From Raffaelea ambrosiae (lineage: Eukaryota; Ascomycota; Sordariomycetes; Ophiostomatales; Ophiostomataceae), in NCBI GenBank assembly GCA_002778195.1, contig PCDI01000003.1, positions 1,650,295 to 1,714,294 on the forward strand: a stretch of 64,000 nt of DNA, in the 5' to 3' direction. Of this stretch, positions 59,901 through 64,000 are shown piece after piece. Below the pieces are notes generated by a model, which was not told the origin of the DNA, ran no database searches, and saw only the letters and a list, made by a program, of their open reading frames with translations. Both the position numbers and the translations under genes were made by a program. Position 1 is the first letter of the stretch. Every line of letters begins with the position of its first letter.

Positions 59901-62900
59901 TTAGGCCAGGCCGAAGTAGTCGCTACCGGCCGAGATGGCCTTGAGGATCTGTGACCGCAGAGTGTCGTAACTCTCGTATTCGGGCAGATCGAGTTCTGTT
60001 CTGGTCAGTTACTGCTTCAAAAAAAAAAAAAAATCAAAGAATAGGAAGGGACTTACGGTTGAAGCATGTGTGCGAGCTCGGCAGACGGCCCTTGTTGCCG
60101 TAGTCACGATGAATGTTGAAGCGGTTGACACCGTTCATGCCCTCCAACTCCTTGAACCCATTGAGAGGCACCTTGGACGTGCCCGTCACGAACTGCAGCA
60201 GCTTGGCCCGCTCTTCTTTGTCGAACGATCGCACTGCGCGCCAGAACCACTGAATTTGGGGCGACGCTGCGTTGTAGTTGTGGTACTCCGTGTGGCTGCG
60301 CCAATCGTCAATATCAATGTCCGGCAGACCCGAGATCAGCAACTCCAGCTCCTGCTCCGTGAAGATGGAGATGAGCTCCGCCGGGATAATGTCGTGGAAG
60401 CCCTTCAGGAAGTTCTCCATCTGGTCCTTGACCGACTTGAGCAGCTTGTGCTCCACCACCATGCGCACATACTCCTGCTTGTTCTCTTCCGTCACCGGCA
60501 CGTTGCGCCCGTTCTCGCACAGGTCCTCGATCTTGACCTGGCCAAACACCTCCTCCTCGACCGAGAACGTCTCCGTGATGATGTCTGTGATGTCGTTCTC
60601 CAGCATCCACACCAGCGACTTGTAGTATTCAGGGTCGAACGACTCCATGTCCTTGACCGACACCGGCTTGCCCAGAATCCGCTTGTACACCGCACGGCTG
60701 AAGTAGCACTCCAGCAGCCGGCCCTCGTACAGCGCCTTGCCAATGATGCGTCCAATAAATTTGAAGAACATGAGATGCTCATCATTGATATCGCTGAGCT
60801 TGTTCGGGTGGAATGTCGTGCGATCCGAAGAAACCGGAATGAACAGCGCGTAGTTGGGGTCGAACATTTGCCGCGCCAGCACCTGGAACCACTCGCGCGT
60901 CACACCGCCCGCATCGACACCGTCCTCGCCATGGAACCGGATGTTGAGCTTGCCGTACTTCATCTCGTCACCTGTCTTGAAGTAGAGCGACCGGAACGAG
61001 TCGTGGAACACCTGCTCGCGCCGAACCGACACCTGTAGCGATGGGTAGGCAGGCCGCTGTTGATGGCTGTTCTTAGCGTGCACGCTGCGGTTGAAGAAGT
61101 TGCGCTTGTTGTCGAACTCCAGCACCTTGGGATTCTTCACCAGAAGCGAGAACGTCCCGGACATCAGTTTCGGGTTAATGCGCACAAGCTCGTTGAGGAT
61201 GCGCCGGTGCTCTTCCGTGAACCGGAAGAAGAGGTCCGACCCACGTGCTGCATCGGGCGGCGGGCTGGACAGGCGCAGCCGATTCTCTGCGCTGTCGCTG
61301 CCCTCGGCCTGCTTGCCTGCGCTGCTGCTGTCCGCGTTCCCCATGGTGATGCTGGCGATGCTCTGCGACATCTTTTGCGAACCCAGCATTGGTGAGGTCG
61401 GCGACGTTGGCGACGCGTCTCTGCCCGACGCAGTGAGCTCTGCATTCTTGCAGATCACCATGAGAGCCTCGCTGAGCGGCAGCAGAATCGTTGCCACGTT
61501 GAGCATGCTGTCGCGTTGCCGGATTGCGCTCAGGCATGCACTCAACCGGCCCCACATCTTGTTGAAGGTCCTGTCCTCATACAGCTCGCGCATGTAGTTG
61601 TCGTCCTCGCTACCCTCGCCGTCGCTTGTGCCCGACTCCGTCTTCTTTGCTTGCACACCAAACAGGTGGTCAAGTGCGGTCAAGACCCGCAGAAGCTTGT
61701 TCTGCTCCGATGCGCCCGGCGAGAACTTGGCCAAGGCAATTCCCTGAATCTCCGTGCCCGTCTCGGCGTCTTCGATGTGCGGCAGCAGCTCGTCCAGGTC
61801 GTTGAGGATGTTCTCACTGAGCGCCTTGGCCTGACGCGTCAGCTCGTGGCCAAACTGCTGTCGCGTGCCACCGATGCAGCACAGGTTCTTGATCGTTGAG
61901 ATGGTGTTCTGGAACGTCTTCGAGCTGCATTCACGAGCAACAAAGATGTTGATCACGAGCGACATGTTGTGCCTCGGAATCAGAGGCGGCTCCAGCTCCC
62001 GGACTTGCTTGTTCTTGTCAGCGGGCTGGGCCGCGGCTGCTTCTGCGCCAGCAGACGGTGGACCAGCCCCAGCACTGGCGCCACCAGTAGCACCGGCAGT
62101 GTCGGCAGAACTGGCAGCGCCGGCAGCAGCATTTGCAGGAGCAGCTGAACTTCCGACGGCCTCTTCCGATTCCTGAACGGCTGCTGTCGATGTCAGCTGC
62201 TGTCTGGCGGCCCCGGCATCACCTTCAGGAGCACCCTCGGCTGCCCCGCCGGCTCCTCCATCATTCTCCCGTTCGCCTTCCTCCTCTTGCTTCTTTTTCT
62301 TTTGCTCCTCTTCGTCCTTCTTGCGCTTCTCTTCCTCTCTGGCTTCGCGCCGACGCTTCTCCAGCGCCTGCAGAGGCTGCGTGACCTTGTTGAGTAGATC
62401 AGCCAGCAGTTGCATCACGGACGCGCTCTCCATGACCAGCTCCTTCTCCAGAAGCAGCAATAGCAAGTTGATGCCATAGCGGAAAGCCTTTGACTCTTTG
62501 CCCTTGCCCTTGCGACTGCCAAAGGGCTTTCTAAGCGAGGCCCCGACGATATCGTGCTCCGTCAGAAACAGCGATGCAATGTGCTGGTTCTTGCTGCACA
62601 AATCCACCAGCAGGTCGAGGCATTGCTGCACGATCAGCAGCGGCGAGCTCCCCAGATGCGTCTGCACGAGCGACGCTGCTGTTGATGATCGCTTAAGGCT
62701 CACAGCAGATCCGGGAGTCGTTGTGATTGCTGTCGAGGAGCCTGCTGCGCCGACCGCTTTGGCTTCCTTGTCGCGCGGTGGTTGTCTGGCCTTGGACGAC
62801 AGCTGGTTGAAGCAACGATCAACAGCATCCATGTCTGAGCTTCCATCCTGCAGAATCTGAAGCAGCGTGCTGATGATCTCCAGACGGCTCTGGCGGTTCT

Positions 62901-63106
62901 GGCAGAGTCCAATGAACAGGCTGAAGAGTGACGCGCGGGAGGCGCCCTGCTGGGTCACAAACATAAGCCGCAGCAGGGTGGCAATGCCGGATTTGTCCAT
63001 CATCTGCACCACTGGTCGCCGCTCAACCTTGTCGACGGTGCTGCTGCCGCTGGCAGAGGCACCAGCTGGGGCACGGCTGCTGCCGCCGTTCTGTTGCTGC
63101 TGCTGC

Positions 63107-63138
<32 letters not shown>

Positions 63139-64000
63139 CTGTTCGTCACGCGGACGCGGCACTCTCTGTGGGGGTGGTCGGCGGCGCTCAGCCAGAGACC
63201 GGGCATGGGCCGCCATCTCGGGAGGCAGGCGATCGAGGAGCTCTTCTCCTTGCTCCATGAGAATCTGCTCCCGCAGGTCGGGCGGGAATGTCAGAAGGAT
63301 GCTGGCCGTGTCCATTTCCTGGGCAGCAGCGTCCGCTTCCTCGTTGGCGCCGCCGGCCTGGCGACGGTCTTCTTCACGTTGGCGCCGGCGCTGCTCCTGG
63401 CGTTCCTGCTGTACTATCTCCATACGCAAGTCTTCAGGAAGGGCATCTAGGAACGCGTTAAAGTTCTCGGCCTGCTCTCCCGTGGATTCAGCCTGCTGCC
63501 GTGCTTCAGACCGTCTAGCTGTGAGGGTACCAGCTATGACTTCCTCACGGAACTCCTCTGGAAGAGCTGCCAGGTATTCGGGGTCGATCCCTAGGCCTGT
63601 GATATCAATCTCCTCGCCCCGAATCGTGGTCATGACACGCTCCTGTGGCTCATCATTGTGGGCAGCAGCAGCAGCAGGGGCGCTGGCGCTGGCGCTAGCG
63701 CTGGCAGCCGCAGCCGCAGCATCTTCTCCTTCGCCGGCGGCCGCCGCACCAGCACTGCCAGTTGTCTCGACACCTTCCATGGGCTCAGAAATGTCTCTCT
63801 CGAGCTGGTCCTCGTCTCCCTCACGGGGTTCGTCTGATGACGGCAGGCCTGCGGTTTCAGCAGCTGCAGCTTCGGCGGTGGCAGCGGTGGCGGCAGCAAA
63901 TTCTGCAGCCTCGGCCTCCGCCGCAGCTCGGGCCTCCTCCTCAGCCTCGCGCTCGATACGCCGCTGCTCTTCCTGCGCAGCCTCTTCGCGCTCGCGAGCG
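59901..64000 (-). CDS. HECT-type E3 ubiquitin ligase, TOM1/HUWE1 family (C-terminal part; 5' end beyond window)
   Basis: The frame runs unbroken from the right edge to 60057, then a 61-nt intron (GTAAGT...AACAG, 60056-59996) leads to a final exon 59995-59901. About 1346 codons are present. The first part is Ala/Glu/Arg-rich. Next come three UBM-like ubiquitin-binding segments around LAALPEEFREEVI, LDALPEDLRMEIV and LTFPPDLREQILM, as in HUWE1. An 18-residue poly-Gln follows. The C-terminal 350 residues are the HECT domain (KTGDEMKYGKLNIRFHGEDG, GGVTREWFQVLARQMFDPNY, KPVSVKDMESFDPEYYKSL), with the catalytic cysteine in SSHTCFN (codon 60064-60066). The last exon adds QLDLPEYESYDTLRSQILKA and ends SDYFGLA. 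In yeast Tom1 acts in degradation of excess histones and ribosomal proteins and in mRNA export. Confidence 0.97.
63091..63141 (-). repeat. CTG/CAG repeat encoding poly-Gln in the HECT ligase
   Basis: Mixed CTG/TTG triplets on the plus strand, with runs of seven CTG, giving about 18 consecutive glutamines on the coding strand between the UBM-like region and the following conserved part. Confidence 0.9.

Overview
The window looks like nuclear DNA from a filamentous ascomycete, most likely a Sordariomycete. Genes have short introns (about 58-155 nt) with GTRNGT donors, branch motifs such as CTAAC, and CAG/TAG acceptors. Coding DNA is GC-rich, UTRs carry long A/T runs, and many proteins have poly-Ala, poly-Gln, poly-Ser or Gly-rich inserts. 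The density of such inserts would fit Ophiostomatales such as Sporothrix, but that placement is an impression and was not tested. I found no bacterial operon, CRISPR array, rRNA, recognisable tRNA or intact transposon.

Left part (1-30 kb): a secreted or membrane-anchored histidine acid phosphatase (-); a mitochondrial-type tRNA(Ile)-lysidine synthase (-) divergent from a mitochondrial S-adenosylmethionine carrier (+); a WDR48/UAF1-type WD40 protein (-); a Zn2Cys6 transcription factor (-) divergent from a monocarboxylate-type MFS transporter (+); a type II membrane protein with an adhesin-like beta domain (-); a calcium-regulated mitochondrial carrier (-) divergent from Mediator-kinase cyclin C, SSN8 (+); and a TauD/TfdA-type dioxygenase (-).

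Middle (30.2-40.1 kb): a gene-poor interval of about 10 kb. Its only convincing gene is a 205-residue conserved protein of unknown function (32.5-33.3 kb, -). The upstream DNA of that gene carries four GA microsatellites.

Right part (40.1-64 kb): a small mitochondrial-type protein (+); a 1644-residue JmjC protein with a CDCA7-like zinc finger (-) divergent from COQ2 (+); ribosomal protein S23 (-) divergent from an unrecognised coiled-coil protein (+); a GH11 xylanase (-) divergent from a secreted I9-type protease inhibitor (+); a HOOK dynein-adaptor protein (+); and the 3' part of a TOM1/HUWE1-type HECT ubiquitin ligase (-) running off the right edge.

The genes do not form one pathway. Several serve mitochondria (TilS, SAM carrier, ATP-Mg/Pi-type carrier, COQ2, small mitochondrial protein). 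Others serve transcription, chromatin and ubiquitin control, or are secreted. Exon joins were worked out by hand so that the reading frame and family motifs are kept across each junction. No single undescribed system was demonstrated. The best leads are the gene-poor interval with its small conserved gene, the unusual inserts in cyclin C and the calcium-dependent carrier, the adhesin-domain membrane protein, and the paired CCAAT elements at the JmjC/COQ2 promoter.
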